DNA from: Actinidia chinensis
Lineage: Eukaryota; Streptophyta; Magnoliopsida; Ericales; Actinidiaceae
DNA length: 17,500 bases
Direction: 5' to 3'
Assembly: GCA_009663005.1 (NCBI GenBank)
Contig: VIGQ01001398.1
Coordinates: 10,001 to 27,500 of the forward strand
Position numbers and translations under genes: made by a program
In this document: in pieces, positions 9,726-17,500 of the stretch
Layout of the letters: every line of letters begins with the position of its first letter
Numbering within the stretch: position 1 is the first letter of the stretch
The notes under the pieces: model-generated
Databases searched by the model: none
Told to the model about the DNA's origin: nothing
Seen by the model: the letters and a program-made list of their open reading frames with translations, nothing else

Positions 9726-9896
9726 GTAAGTCACACCAGTAGAAAAGGGAGCGTGCCGAGTTGAGTTTTTTGTGTCTGGCCGGCATAAGCGTCAGGTCAC
9801 CAAGTATATAAATAAAAAGCGTCAAACACTTTGCAAATTGGTCATAAGGAGGTCACTTGCATCCACGAAGGAACTTAACGCTGAAAAGCTTAGTAG
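9726..9896 (+). pseudogene. pol: Integrase C-terminal region, cut by the CACTA insertion
   Basis: After SLVYG the frame continues with TPVEKGACRVEFFV and ends LVIRRSLASTKELNAEKLS. This matches the usual Ty3/gypsy integrase tail, in which GDLVLRR is followed by a GKLSPNWEGPY motif. Sequence similarity stops exactly after the KLS residues, where CACTACAA begins at 9897. The missing WEGP-type motif is found about 4.3 kb downstream, at 14228-14242. Confidence 0.7.
9894..9896. repeat. Candidate 3-bp target site (TAG) of the CACTA insertion
   Basis: CACTA transposons duplicate three bases on insertion. TAG precedes the element at 9894-9896. The candidate right flank reads GAG (14212-14214), so the second copy would need one change. 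The match is weak on its own; the interrupted pol reading supports the position. Confidence 0.3.
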
Positions 9897-9913
9897 CACT
9901 ACAATCAAAAATG
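9897..9913 (+). repeat. Left terminal inverted repeat of the CACTA element
   Basis: CACTACAATCAAAAATG begins with the CACTACAA consensus shared by many plant CACTA transposons. It is followed at once by subterminal repeat sequence and preceded at once by integrase codons. Confidence 0.7.
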
Positions 9914-9933
9914 TTAAACAATGCCGAAATGCC

Positions 9934-10862
9934 CGTGACAAAACAAAGGTAAAATTCGTCATCAAATATGTCTATTTTGTGAGAAAAAAATTATTTTGTC
10001 ATTAATTACGGCTGGGAACAAACATTTAAGGTGACAAAAAAAAAATTTATCACCATATTATTGCTTATTAGTGAGGAAAATAATAAGATTTTGTCAGGAA
10101 CAATGGGACGAAAAAACGGTTTAAGGGTGCTGACTTACATTTTTTCGTCACTAATCTTTCCCTCCAAAACTTAAAACCCAATAGGGGTGACAAAAAACTT
10201 CCTAACAAAAAGAAAGGTTGATTGCGTGAGAAAAATATTTCCGTCAACAAAATTATTTGAAAAATTAATAAGTGACAAAAAATTTTTCTTCACAAAAGGA
10301 ATTGTTTGGAGGAGGAAAGTTATTTCTTCAACAAATATATTTATTTTGTGTGAGAAAATTTATTTCGTCACCCCAAATTAGTTGAAACGAATAAATAAAA
10401 AAAAATCCTCACAAAAGGTAAGCGTTTGGGTGAGGAAAGTTGTTTGTCACCCAATATATTATTTTGTGTGAGAAAACTAGGTTTAGTCACCATCAATATT
10501 TGAAATGAATATGTGACAAAAAAAGTTTCTCACAAAAGGTAAGTGCTTGGGGTGGGAAAAATTGTTTTATCACCCAATGTATTGATTTTTGCGTGAGGGG
10601 AAAAGAAAAACATTGTTTTGTCACCCATTTACTAAAGTCAATAGGTGACCAAAAAAAAATCAATCATAAAAGGAACGTAAAACTGTGTGAGGTAAATTTT
10701 TCGTAACCCAATTTAATAATTTTGCTTGAGAGAAAACTTTTTTCATCACCAGTTATTTTGAAACCAATAGGTGACAAAAAAAATTCTCACAAAAGGAAAG
10801 TGTTTATGTGAGGAAAATTATTTTGGCAACCAAGTTATGAAAGTTTCGGGCTAGGGGGCGGG
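9934..10862. repeat. Left subterminal repeat array, units of about 125 bp
   Basis: GTGACAAAA-type unit starts occur at 9934, 10031, 10187, 10273, about 10390 (eroded), 10513, 10645 and 10771. The last five are spaced 117-132 bp. Each unit alternates GTGAC(A)n, CTCACAAAAGG, GTGAGGAAA, TTGTCACCCAA, TTTTGTGTGAGAAAA and TCGTCACC, so it is built from nested short inverted repeats. In En/Spm-type elements such subterminal motifs are the binding sites of the element's own regulatory protein. No long open frame is expected here and none is credible. Confidence 0.75.
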
Positions 10863-10883
10863 TTTTATCAAAAAAAAAAAACT

Positions 10884-12160
10884 ATGACCAATCGAGACCG
10901 TTTAATGTTGTTATCCTTCAATATTAAATATTTTCGTAAAAATTTTTTGTCGATCGAGGTGATTGATGTTTTAGAATTAAGGCTCTTTCATCGAGACATT
11001 TGAACTATTATTTGAATGATATTCTTTCTAGTTAAATGTCTACCAATATGCGATCAAATTTATTTTGGGTACAAATGATGAACTCCATAATATGTAAAAG
11101 ATTGACGATTCTGATTACCGAAATAAAACTCAAGTGAGGGTAATTTTCACCTGATCACGCATACACCGGCATCCGATGATCTACGATTTTTGTAATAATG
11201 ATGAAATAACCGAGACGTGAAACCCAATGGTTAGATCAAATGACTGTAATAATTTAATTTGTAATGACCTTAAAAAATCTATTCGTCAACGCAGTTGAAA
11301 CAAACTAAGTTATGTATTTGTACCTAATAGATAGTAGTTACGCACCCATCATGGCCCTAATCATGATGATCGAGATCGTTTGATTTTGTTGTGTATTTGA
11401 TTAATTGTTCTCGTAAAATTTTGTCTATATGAAATTTAGATTACTTTCTGATGGGACAAAAATTTATTATTTGAATGATACTTTACCGCAAATTCTATCG
11501 ATATGTGATCAAACTTTATTTTGGTCAAAATAAGTACTCTGGTATTATGGAAGAGATAGTTAGGACTGGAGGAAAAACGAAATAAAGTAACTCTTCGCGG
11601 GGGAAAAAAATAAAAAAATTATTGGAGGGTGAAAACGAAAAATAATATGAAAACAAATCAAGAAATAAATAAATTAAAATGATTGACAAAAAAAAAGAAA
11701 TCTAAAAAAAAACGAACCGTGTCTACCATTCCAATTGGCTTTGCAATGCATTATCTAATTATATGTGAAACTTATTATTTGTAAACTAAGTCTTGTGTTG
11801 TTAAGTGGACTATATAGTAGCGCAAGACCTAAATTACAAATCATGATGATCAAAACCGGGATGTTTTGCACCCTTGTCAATGGTATATTCTCGTAAAAAT
11901 TGGGCTCGATCGGGGGTTTAGAAAGCTCTTCATCGGAATACAATTTCATTATAAAAATGATAATTTTCATCCGATGAATTTTTAATATTTTTTTAAAGGA
12001 CAATTTTACAAAAAATTGCCCATCAAGTATGAACGTGGCATTACGTTCTTAGTTAAACCACTTCTTGAAGGACAATATTAATACATATTGGGTTGCCATT
12101 TATTATTTATTTTAATAGCACTTGGACTATATAGTGCCTCTTTCATCGTTTTTTTCAAAG
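10884..12160. repeat. Three degenerate copies of a roughly 480-bp repeat
   Basis: Units start near 10884, 11364 and 11843 (480 and 479 bp apart). Shared anchors are TGATGATC-GA-ACCG at the start, TTCTCGTAAAA about 45 bp in, a TTTCATCG-like block, TATTTGAATGATA, and ATATGNGATCAAA-TTTATTTTGG in units 1 and 2. The unit ends also match: ACTATATAGT at 11809 and 12126, and TCATGATGATC at 11362 and 11841. The third copy is cut short near 12160. No protein reading frame is conserved between copies, so this is probably non-coding internal transposon sequence. Confidence 0.65.
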
Positions 12161-12239
12161 AAGTAATTTTGTTAGGGGATTTAAATTTTTTGATTGGAGG
12201 GAAAAAAATTACTTAGCGGGAAACATAAAACAAAAATGG

Positions 12240-13370
12240 TTGGAAGGAAAAAAAAAAAGAAGATAAAAGAAGAATAACAAAAAAAAAAGGAAAAAGAAAA
12301 AAGAGGGTGTACAGTCATACCCACAGAGTTACAGGAGTATATACCTTACGTTCTAGGTCAAAAAATAAAAAGAGAGAACGAGAGGAGAGAGGAGAGGCAG
12401 GGGTCTGCCATCCGCGGTGTATGAGCGACGTTACGACAAGCGGCGACGGCAAGCAGATCCGACGTGTGACGGCGACGAGCAGGTTAGGTTTGAGTGCGGC
12501 GACAAAGAGCAGAATTACGACGGCAAATTCTAACTTGAGGTATTTCTCTCTTTTCTCTCTGTCTATGCGACGACAAATCTAATCTGAGATCTAAGGAACA
12601 AGTCTTTGTATCTCTGATTTGCTGTACAATTCGACCGATTTGGGGAAGCTTATGCTTTGAGTTTGGTTTGCGAGGACACATTTTGGGTACGAAGGATCGA
12701 TCATTCCGTGAGTTGTCTACCACCTGTTTGTGAATTTGTCAATGTGAGAATGAATGTTTTTTTGCTCTCTAGTTGGGTTCACCATGTTTATTCCCATTTT
12801 TTAGTTTGATATTTTGTTGAATTTGATGTTTTGATTAATGTTGTGAAAACAATACGCATTAGTTTATTGGTTTCTTTATATAGTACAAGGTTATTAGACA
12901 ACGGAATTTGCATTAGACCAACCCAAGTTCTCTCGATGCGTACTGCATTGACATATTGACAACCGGGTCCTCTCACTAAGTTTGTGATTCAGCCTCAGTT
13001 TATGAACAATTGACAGATTGCCCAAGGGTCCACATGCTGCGTATTAAAATTAAGCATATGTAGGCATATACAAACATAATATTATGTGTGTGCACCACCT
13101 ACCTAATTTCTAAAGTAGAAATTTAGTTACTGGTTTGCACCTACCTATTAGATCTTCAGAAAGCATTTCTTTTGTGATTTGCCACCTACACTATATGCCC
13201 TACATCTAAACATGTGCATTGTTGAACCTTGTATAATCTTTTTCTTAGTTCTTATATCATACAAATTGTTTACAATATCTCTGATTTTTTCTAAGAGTCA
13301 TCTCTGGGCCAGCCATTTCAATAAAAGTTGATGCAGCTGTTTTTTTTTTTTTTTCATTTGCTTTATGCAG
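12240..13370 (+). other. Possible first exon and long intron of the lost CACTA transcription unit
   Basis: An A-rich tract (12240-12305) is followed by a TATATA-like motif (12337-12343) and then a block that is GC-rich against its surroundings (about 12400-12540) with repeated CGACG words. A donor-like GAG/GTATTT sits at 12540. A T15 run (13340-13354) and TTTGCTTTATGCAG ending at 13370 look like a 3' splice site, which would give an intron of about 830 bp. CACTA elements often have a non-coding first exon like this. No exon coding for a transposase follows before the right repeats, and the open frames on both strands (12307-12582, 12484-12723) look unrelated to known proteins. Confidence 0.25.
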
Positions 13371-13589
13371 TCTCAATTAACATGAACTATTTATGCATCT
13401 GGTAAATGATAATTGCTGATCCTTCTGTTAAATTTTTTTTTGAAGAAATGCATTTCTTCGTGTTAACTACCAGCTTGATAATGCTAATGGTTTTATTTAT
13501 TTGAGATATGCTAGATTCTAAATGGAAACACGTTAAATTCTCAATGGAGTTGTTAGGATGAGTCTTTGTCATTTATACTCGTTAAAATG
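13371..13589. other. AT-rich segment before the right subterminal repeats
   Basis: Nothing recognisable apart from an imperfect hairpin, GAAGAAATGCATTTCTTC, at 13442-13459. The open frame on the minus strand (13387-13572) has no motif. Confidence 0.4.
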
Positions 13590-14130
13590 TATTTGAGGTG
13601 ATAATTTTTTATAAGGAAGAGATTTTCCTAAAATATTTTTTGGGTGATAAATTTTTCGTCACCGATGGATTTAATTTAAAAATTAGGTGACAAAATCTTT
13701 TCACCTATACTAATTTTTAAATTAAAATTTTATGTGATGAAAGTTTTTTCCTCACTACCTATGCTGTTTTTTAGACATATTGTTGACAAAAAGATATCAA
13801 AATATTGACGAAATTTTCTACATTAAAACGTCATATAGGTGACAAAATTATTTCGTCATATTAAAAACAGTTACTGGGATGACGAAAAGTTTTCCCACCT
13901 ATGTGCTTGCCGTCATCATGTTTCTCAACATTGTGACGCGAAATGAATAGTTGGTGACAAAAAGATTTTTTCAAAAGTGACAACATATTTTGTCACAAAA
14001 CATTTATTATAGGGACAAAAAAGTTCATCACAAAAATATCACCTATAGGTGACCAAATAAAAATTTTGTAACCAGGAGACTTTTGTGACGACCCTTTGGT
14101 GAGGGGGGGAAACAATTTCGTCACTGTCCG
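13590..14130. repeat. Right subterminal repeat zone of the CACTA element
   Basis: Many GTGACAAAA, TTCGTCACC and CACCTAT words occur in both orientations, for example near 13640-13665, 13686-13700, 13840-13860, 13952-13962, 13976-13998 and 14036-14055. They match the left array in wording but lack its regular period. A large imperfect inverted repeat at 13670-13727 pairs TTTAATTTAAAAATTAGGTG with its complement, with one 4-5-base bulge. The density drops after about 14130, consistent with the nearby element end. Confidence 0.65.
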
Positions 14131-14216
14131 TTTTGTACCTATATATTTGGAGAAAAAATATTATACAATTTGAGGACAATTTAATTCTCACACAAATAAA
14201 AAAGGGTAGGGGAGAT

Positions 14217-14355
14217 GTCGCGGCTCGACGTGGAAAGGCCCAAAACAAAGTATCAGGGTTTCCAGGACAGAAACTTATTAGTTAAAAGACATGGGCGGGA
14301 AGAGGGCCCTTCTCCACCCTTAGAATACCGGACATTTAAAGAGTACTATCAATAA
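14217..14355 (+). pseudogene. pol: C-terminal end of pol, resuming after the CACTA insertion
   Basis: TWKGP at 14228-14242 matches the WEGPY motif that should directly follow the KLS residues lost at 9896. A second frame reads LLVKRHGREEG and then EYRTFKEYYQ with a TAA stop at 14353-14355. This corresponds to the normal last residues of Tat-type polyproteins, in which a WNAEHLKKYY-type ending precedes the stop. One frameshift lies between the two parts. About a dozen extra bases separate the CACTA end from TWKGP, so the exact junction is uncertain. Confidence 0.65.
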
Positions 14356-14399
14356 TCATATTGTCAAGGTCGGCTAAACTTATGGGGTTTAATAAAATA

Positions 14400-14801
14400 G
14401 CCAAAATTTTTTAGAATTATGAGTATCGTCACCATGATATGGTAGCCCTTTATCGACAAAAATACTTCACCAGTCGATAGGGTGATACGCAAATTCAAAT
14501 TTTAGAATGAAGTCGCCGTTGAGAATAAGATTGCACAAATTTTGAGATTTATTGGTTCGCCAAAAATGTTAGAATGAATGTCGCTGTGTGAATAACATCA
14601 CCATGATATTTCGCCAAAATAAACATTTTTCCAATTTGATGATCACTAATTTATGACTTTGCAAACGTCTCACTCTATACACCCAATGAATTGATTTTCC
14701 AAGTTTAGACTGCTGCTAGTGATATCGCCTGATTAAATTTAGCCGCCAATTTCAAGGAATGAAGGCATGAGGTGATATTTCATCAGATTATATTTGGCTG
14801 C
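14400..14801 (+). repeat. Degenerate tandem repeats in the untranslated region after pol
   Basis: TTAGAAT followed within a few bases by a GTCGCC or GTATCGTC word recurs at 14411, 14502 and 14569. ATCACCATGATAT-type text occurs at about 14427-14440 and 14597-14609. A 26-bp block, GATATCGCCTGATTAAATTT plus AGCCGC (14721-14746), recurs as GATATTTCATCAGATTATAT plus TTGGCTGC (14774-14801). Repeats in the untranslated 3' region are a known habit of Tat and Ogre elements. No coding frame is supported here. Confidence 0.45.
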
Positions 14802-14839
14802 ACATCTTTCTCTTCCTCTCGTCTTCATCAACCAGGTAA

Positions 14840-15776
14840 GGATGATAGGAAGATCGTGGATATCTAGGTCGGGATTAAGAATGGCATAATTGGCTTATGC
14901 CCAAATCAAAAAACCTCGCCAAAAAGTCTTGAGGAAACCGTCCTTTCACAACTTTCTTGTAATCGGTCTAAGTTTTGTGAACTCGTCAATTGCCGACGTC
15001 TGGTTGAGGGCCTCAGCTTTCCTTCTCATTGGCATTTCTTCTCGTGCTTCTTCATGGCAAAATGTCATGTTCCTCTTTAAACTTCTTAGCTTCATTGGCG
15101 TGCGCTCTTTCAGTCTCAAGCTTCGGCCACCCTGTCTCCAGGTCTTTAGCCACCTATTGAGCATGAGTCATCTCATCTTGAATAGATAAGGCATTGGCCT
15201 ACTGGGTACCTCGCCTCCTCTCACATTTTCTTCTAGCTGGAGGCGAGGAGAAGAGGAAGAGCCTAACACCAATGCCTTATGACAGACAATGACCTGATTG
15301 AATACTTGTAAATGTAAAAGTAAGACATGATTTGGATAGAAATAACCACCTTGCTGAGGGAGTGAAGGAACCAATTGGTCGCCATGTTGAGTCCAACCTA
15401 TTCATCGTCTCCTTATAAGCGGGCAAGCTGCCGCCTTGGGAAAAATTCTCTGCCACAACAGAATTGCTACGGTAGAGGCTTCAAGTCCCAAAAACTCCTG
15501 GAGTTGACTGGGTCCCCTCTCCAAGAGCTGCAAAAGTGACAGGTCTTGGCGTTGGCGACAGTAAGAAATGCATTGGATTTGGCGAAGCCTTGGTAGCGGG
15601 TCCCTTTTTCTTTTCATCACGGTAGGGTAGGGCCCCTTTCATTTTAATAGGCGAGATGTCTAACGCCTTCTCTCAGGCCCCCGCTTCTAGACTATAGGAT
15701 ACCCTTCCCCATTTGGGGATCACACCATTCGCTTTTGCAACTGTTGCGAGGCTTCTTTAGATCCATCTTTTGACAT
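14840..15776 (-). pseudogene. Antisense ORF of the Tat element (coiled-coil protein), degenerate
   Basis: On the minus strand an ATG at 15776 starts MSKDGSKEASQQLQKRMV and then meets a stop. The middle (about 15642-15480) is basic and proline-rich (EKKKGPATKASPNP, LLSPTPRPV). A charged, coil-like stretch follows (AKDLETGWPKLETERAHANE, then AKKFKEEHDIL, about 15150-15045). After frameshifts comes DYKKVVKGRFPQDFLARFFD, then LGISQLCH (about 14965-14882), with PDLDI soon after. A globular part, then proline-rich, coiled-coil and F-G-hydrophobic C-terminal parts, is the layout of the antisense or gypsy-type transposon ORF found between pol and the 3' LTR in Tat elements. Its function is unknown. 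Multiple stops show it is dead. A host coiled-coil gene fragment is the main alternative. Confidence 0.5.
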
Positions 15777-15862
15777 CACTTGCATAAGAAATATAAGTTA
15801 ATTAGGAAAAAGGATAGGCGATTTGAAGGAAGAATTCAAATAACCAATCCGGATCTTAGCTT
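15777..15862 (-). other. Possible intron end upstream of the antisense ORF
   Basis: Immediately upstream of the ATG at 15776, the minus strand reads a T-rich run ending TTATATTTCTTATGCAAG, which resembles a 3' splice site. A first exon would then lie further right on the window, but I see no convincing coding sequence there. The open frame at 15856-16038 on the minus strand has no recognisable motif. Confidence 0.25.
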
Positions 15863-15873
15863 AGAGGGGGGAG
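15863..15873 (+). promoter_or_regulatory. Candidate polypurine tract of the plus-strand Tat element
   Basis: AGAGGGGGGAG is followed at once by TGTGAAGACAAC, the pattern of a polypurine tract next to an LTR start. Its place, just beyond the antisense ORF, is where the 3' LTR of a Tat element should begin. No 5' LTR is available for comparison, so the call rests on position and base content alone. Confidence 0.4.
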
Positions 15874-16270
15874 TGTGAAGACAACTAGGTTGTAACTCAA
15901 GCTATATGGTCCCATGAAGGAAAGAGTCTGAATTTTAGCCTTGAGCATGATAACAAATCTGGTCGGGGAGGAGAGGCAGGTTTCCCGTTGTCTAAATAGG
16001 TTAGTTTGAAAAATTAAAGTTGCATAGAGAATTGGCAATAAATGGCATAGAGAACAAATCCTGAAAAATTATTTTGAATTTTATTTGTATAAAAAATATC
16101 AAAATAATTAGTGGTTAAAATTTTTGTGCATGGTAAGCATGATAAGTTGGATAATACATTTATTTAATGTATCTTATAGCTACATGTGTTTTTTGTCTTG
16201 ACCATACTTATGTATTAATTTATGCGTAAAAGCCTGATCTGTATTTTAACAAATTTTAATTACTAGAATG

Positions 16271-16541
16271 GTTTTAATTTCTTTTTTAGAAATTAAATGG
16301 GATTATTATGATTTCTAATCATAAGAATATGGGAATAATTAGCAAATTTTATTGCTAGATGTTTAGAAATTAAATCAGTGTTATTCTAAGATTTATAACT
16401 TTAAGAATATGGACATATGATATTGTGTGTGATAGCAAGTTTATTTGCTAGAGTTTTTAATTTCTTATAAGAAATTATTGTTATTTTTTAATCATAAGAA
16501 TATTGCTATGTGTTCGCAGATTATTTGAGATAATGCGAACA
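16271..16541. repeat. Three roughly 90-bp repeats packed with hairpins
   Basis: Units start near 16271, 16360 and 16451. Each has an AGAAATTAA-type block, then an AAGAATAT block (16324, 16403, 16496), then a short stem-loop. Perfect inverted repeats include TTTAATTTCT/AGAAATTAAA (16273-16297), ATGATT/AATCAT (16308-16322) and TAGCAA/TTGCTA (16340-16357 and 16433-16450). Others are the 18-bp palindrome AATTTCTTATAAGAAATT (16459-16476) and TGTTCGCA/TGCGAACA (16511-16541). No coding potential is seen. If 15874 onward is an LTR, this lies in its U3. Confidence 0.7.
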
Positions 16542-16545
16542 TTTG

Positions 16546-17298
16546 GAAAAGAGGTGGGTCAGAATGGTTACTGAGAATGAATACCCGAAAAAATCCTGCA
16601 CACCATTGTTCTTTTGTATTACACACAATGATTATTGTAACGGTCTTAGAGGATATTGTTCCACAAGGCCTATTGCTAGTAAGGGTTATTCCGCGACGGT
16701 CGGTGTGATTGAAAGTTAAGAAGTAGGGACCTAGCATATTGAAAACATATGGAAGATTCGACGTATTGTCGCAAGAGGTGTCCATGTCCTGCTTCTTTAA
16801 GAAGTTGATGCTTCAAGCACCACCTGAGGGTTCTCACAAGGTGCATATTCTATTATCAGCAAACACCTGAGCGTGCGTGAAAGAGAACGATATTGAAAGA
16901 GAACGATAGATCTAAACTCGTAGTGATGAGAGAGACCTTTCTGATTCTTATTAGGTTCTTGTTAGTTATGTTAACTGATGTCGTTAAAAACTTCGAAACT
17001 TTTAGTGAACATATATGTATCTAGTATGATATATGTTAAGATGGAAATTGATTATTTAATTGTTAATTGTCAGGTGGTGATTATAGTTCATAGTGTTATT
17101 AAATATAATGAAATGTAAATTAAAAAGGTATTGACGACAAGTATTACTTATAGTTGTTCATAAATTCTATGGAGATTAATGAAAAAATTATTTAATGTCA
17201 TCAATCGCAACGTTATTAATTGTCAAATAAGTTTGAGAATGATGGTATTAAACATAGTGATGATATTGCTTTAGTAACTTACCGTTCAGATTTACTTG
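16546..17298. other. Non-coding stretch, possibly LTR sequence
   Basis: A less AT-rich block at about 16550-16950 contains an imperfect direct repeat (GAAAGAGAACGATA at 16878 and 16896) and two nearby palindromic words (CTTCTTTAAGAAG at 16792-16804). It resembles retrotransposon leader or U3 DNA in character but has no diagnostic motif. The minus-strand open frame at 16492-16785 (97 codons) shows no known domain. The remainder is AT-rich. Confidence 0.35.
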
Positions 17299-17308
17299 TC
17301 TATAAATA
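17299..17308 (+). promoter_or_regulatory. TATA box TCTATAAATA
   Basis: This is a good match to the plant TATA consensus, CTATAAATA, in otherwise AT-rich DNA. No gene follows within the remaining 190 bases. It could be the LTR promoter of the element whose polypurine tract is proposed at 15863-15873, which would make that LTR longer than 1.4 kb and unfinished in this window. Confidence 0.35.
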
Positions 17309-17500
17309 CCTAGTTGAGTCAGTAATGTGGTTACTGAAAAAATCTCTTAATTGAGATAATGATATGTACTACTTTGTTAAATTCTAAATAATTCAAAAAA
17401 TGTGGGGGCAGTTGTATTTTATCAAATAATCATTCTTAGAAATTAAATACGTTAGATTTCTTCATTGGTTCTAAAGTAGGAAAGTAAAATTCCCTGTGAC

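Larger units (their letters stand above)
9897..14211 (+). mobile_element. Non-autonomous CACTA (En/Spm-like) transposon nested in pol
   Basis: The left end reads CACTACAATCAAAAATG (9897-9913), a typical plant CACTA terminal inverted repeat. Long subterminal zones of GTGAC/GTCAC repeats sit at both ends (9934-10862 and 13590-14130), a standard feature of this superfamily. The insertion separates two parts of one integrase C-terminus. The right terminus is eroded: the best candidate, GGGTAGGG ending near 14211, only partly matches the expected TTGTAGTG. No transposase coding region is recognisable, so the element would have depended on proteins from another copy. An alternative is a composite of two insertions, but the pol break favours a single event. 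Confidence 0.65.
7868..15873 (+). mobile_element. Decayed Tat-lineage Ty3/gypsy retrotransposon body, split by a CACTA insertion
   Basis: In plus-strand order the segment holds the RT-associated RNase H, a second RNase H, the integrase zinc-finger region, integrase core and integrase C-terminus. Then come a nested insertion (9897 to about 14211), the last pol codons, an untranslated repeat region, an antisense coiled-coil ORF and a candidate polypurine tract. A second RNase H before integrase and an antisense ORF before the 3' LTR are established hallmarks of the Tat lineage of plant Ty3/gypsy elements. Gag, protease and reverse transcriptase are absent, so the 5' half is lost or lies elsewhere. 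Every domain carries stops and frameshifts, so the element is long dead. No matching 5' LTR is visible. Confidence 0.7.

Noticed and set aside
10273..10862. CRISPR-like regular repeat array
   Set aside because: There are no conserved repeats with unique spacers; the whole unit is repeated and the context is a plant CACTA transposon end.
12307..12723. Host gene first exon in the GC-rich CGACG-containing block
   Set aside because: It lies inside the transposon, open frames on both strands are unlike known proteins, and non-coding leader sequence of the element is a simpler explanation.
14155..14227. A clear right terminal inverted repeat of the CACTA element
   Set aside because: No sequence here matches the complement of the left terminus well; GGGTAGGG near 14211 is only a partial candidate, so the right boundary stays approximate.
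16492..16785. 97-codon open frame on the minus strand
   Set aside because: No recognisable domain; it overlaps the hairpin repeat and shows no sign of coding constraint.

Overview
The window looks like repeat-rich, AT-rich nuclear DNA of a flowering plant, probably a eudicot. The evidence is its repeat content: a decayed Ty3/gypsy retrotransposon of the Tat lineage (RNase H, then a second archaeal-type RNase H, then integrase, then an antisense coiled-coil reading frame), a CACTA-type DNA transposon, antisense LTRs and dinucleotide microsatellites. I find no intact host gene, no tRNA or rRNA gene, and no intact open reading frame that reads as a functional protein. Open frames here are short and mostly fall in repeats or low-complexity DNA.

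Layout. 1-160 is a degenerate 30-35 bp minisatellite. 161-1290 has no recognisable gene, apart from a short GC-rich patch near 1150-1200. 1296-2030 reads like a plus-strand LTR promoter with TATA box, plus leader. About 2443-3265 is a minus-strand LTR with its polypurine tract at 3266-3280. 3481-6965 is AT-rich and gene-free, with a (CA)12, a compound TG/GA microsatellite and a three-copy 85-bp repeat. 6966-7570 is a second minus-strand LTR, again with an adjacent polypurine tract.

7868-9896 is the pol region of a plus-strand Tat-lineage element. It is full of stops and frameshifts but clearly readable: RT-associated RNase H, second RNase H, zinc-finger region, DD35E integrase core and integrase C-terminus. 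It is cut at 9896 by a roughly 4.3-kb CACTA-like insertion (9897 to about 14211). That insertion holds a left array of about 125-bp subterminal repeats, three degenerate copies of a roughly 480-bp repeat, a GC-rich leader-like segment and a right subterminal repeat zone, but no recognisable transposase. The interrupted pol frame resumes near 14228 and stops at 14355. It is followed by a repeat-rich untranslated stretch (14400-14800), a minus-strand pseudogene (14840-15776) resembling the antisense ORF of Tat elements, and a candidate polypurine tract at 15863-15873. If that tract is right, 15874 to the window end is a long 3' LTR containing a 90-bp hairpin-rich repeat (16271-16541) and a TATA box at 17299-17308; this is the weakest part of the model.

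History inferred from nesting: a Tat element inserted, a CACTA element jumped into its pol gene, and all parts then decayed. At least two other retroelements left LTRs on the opposite strand. I see no convincing new biological system. The best leads are the nested insertion, the repeat arrays inside the CACTA element and the hairpin cluster.
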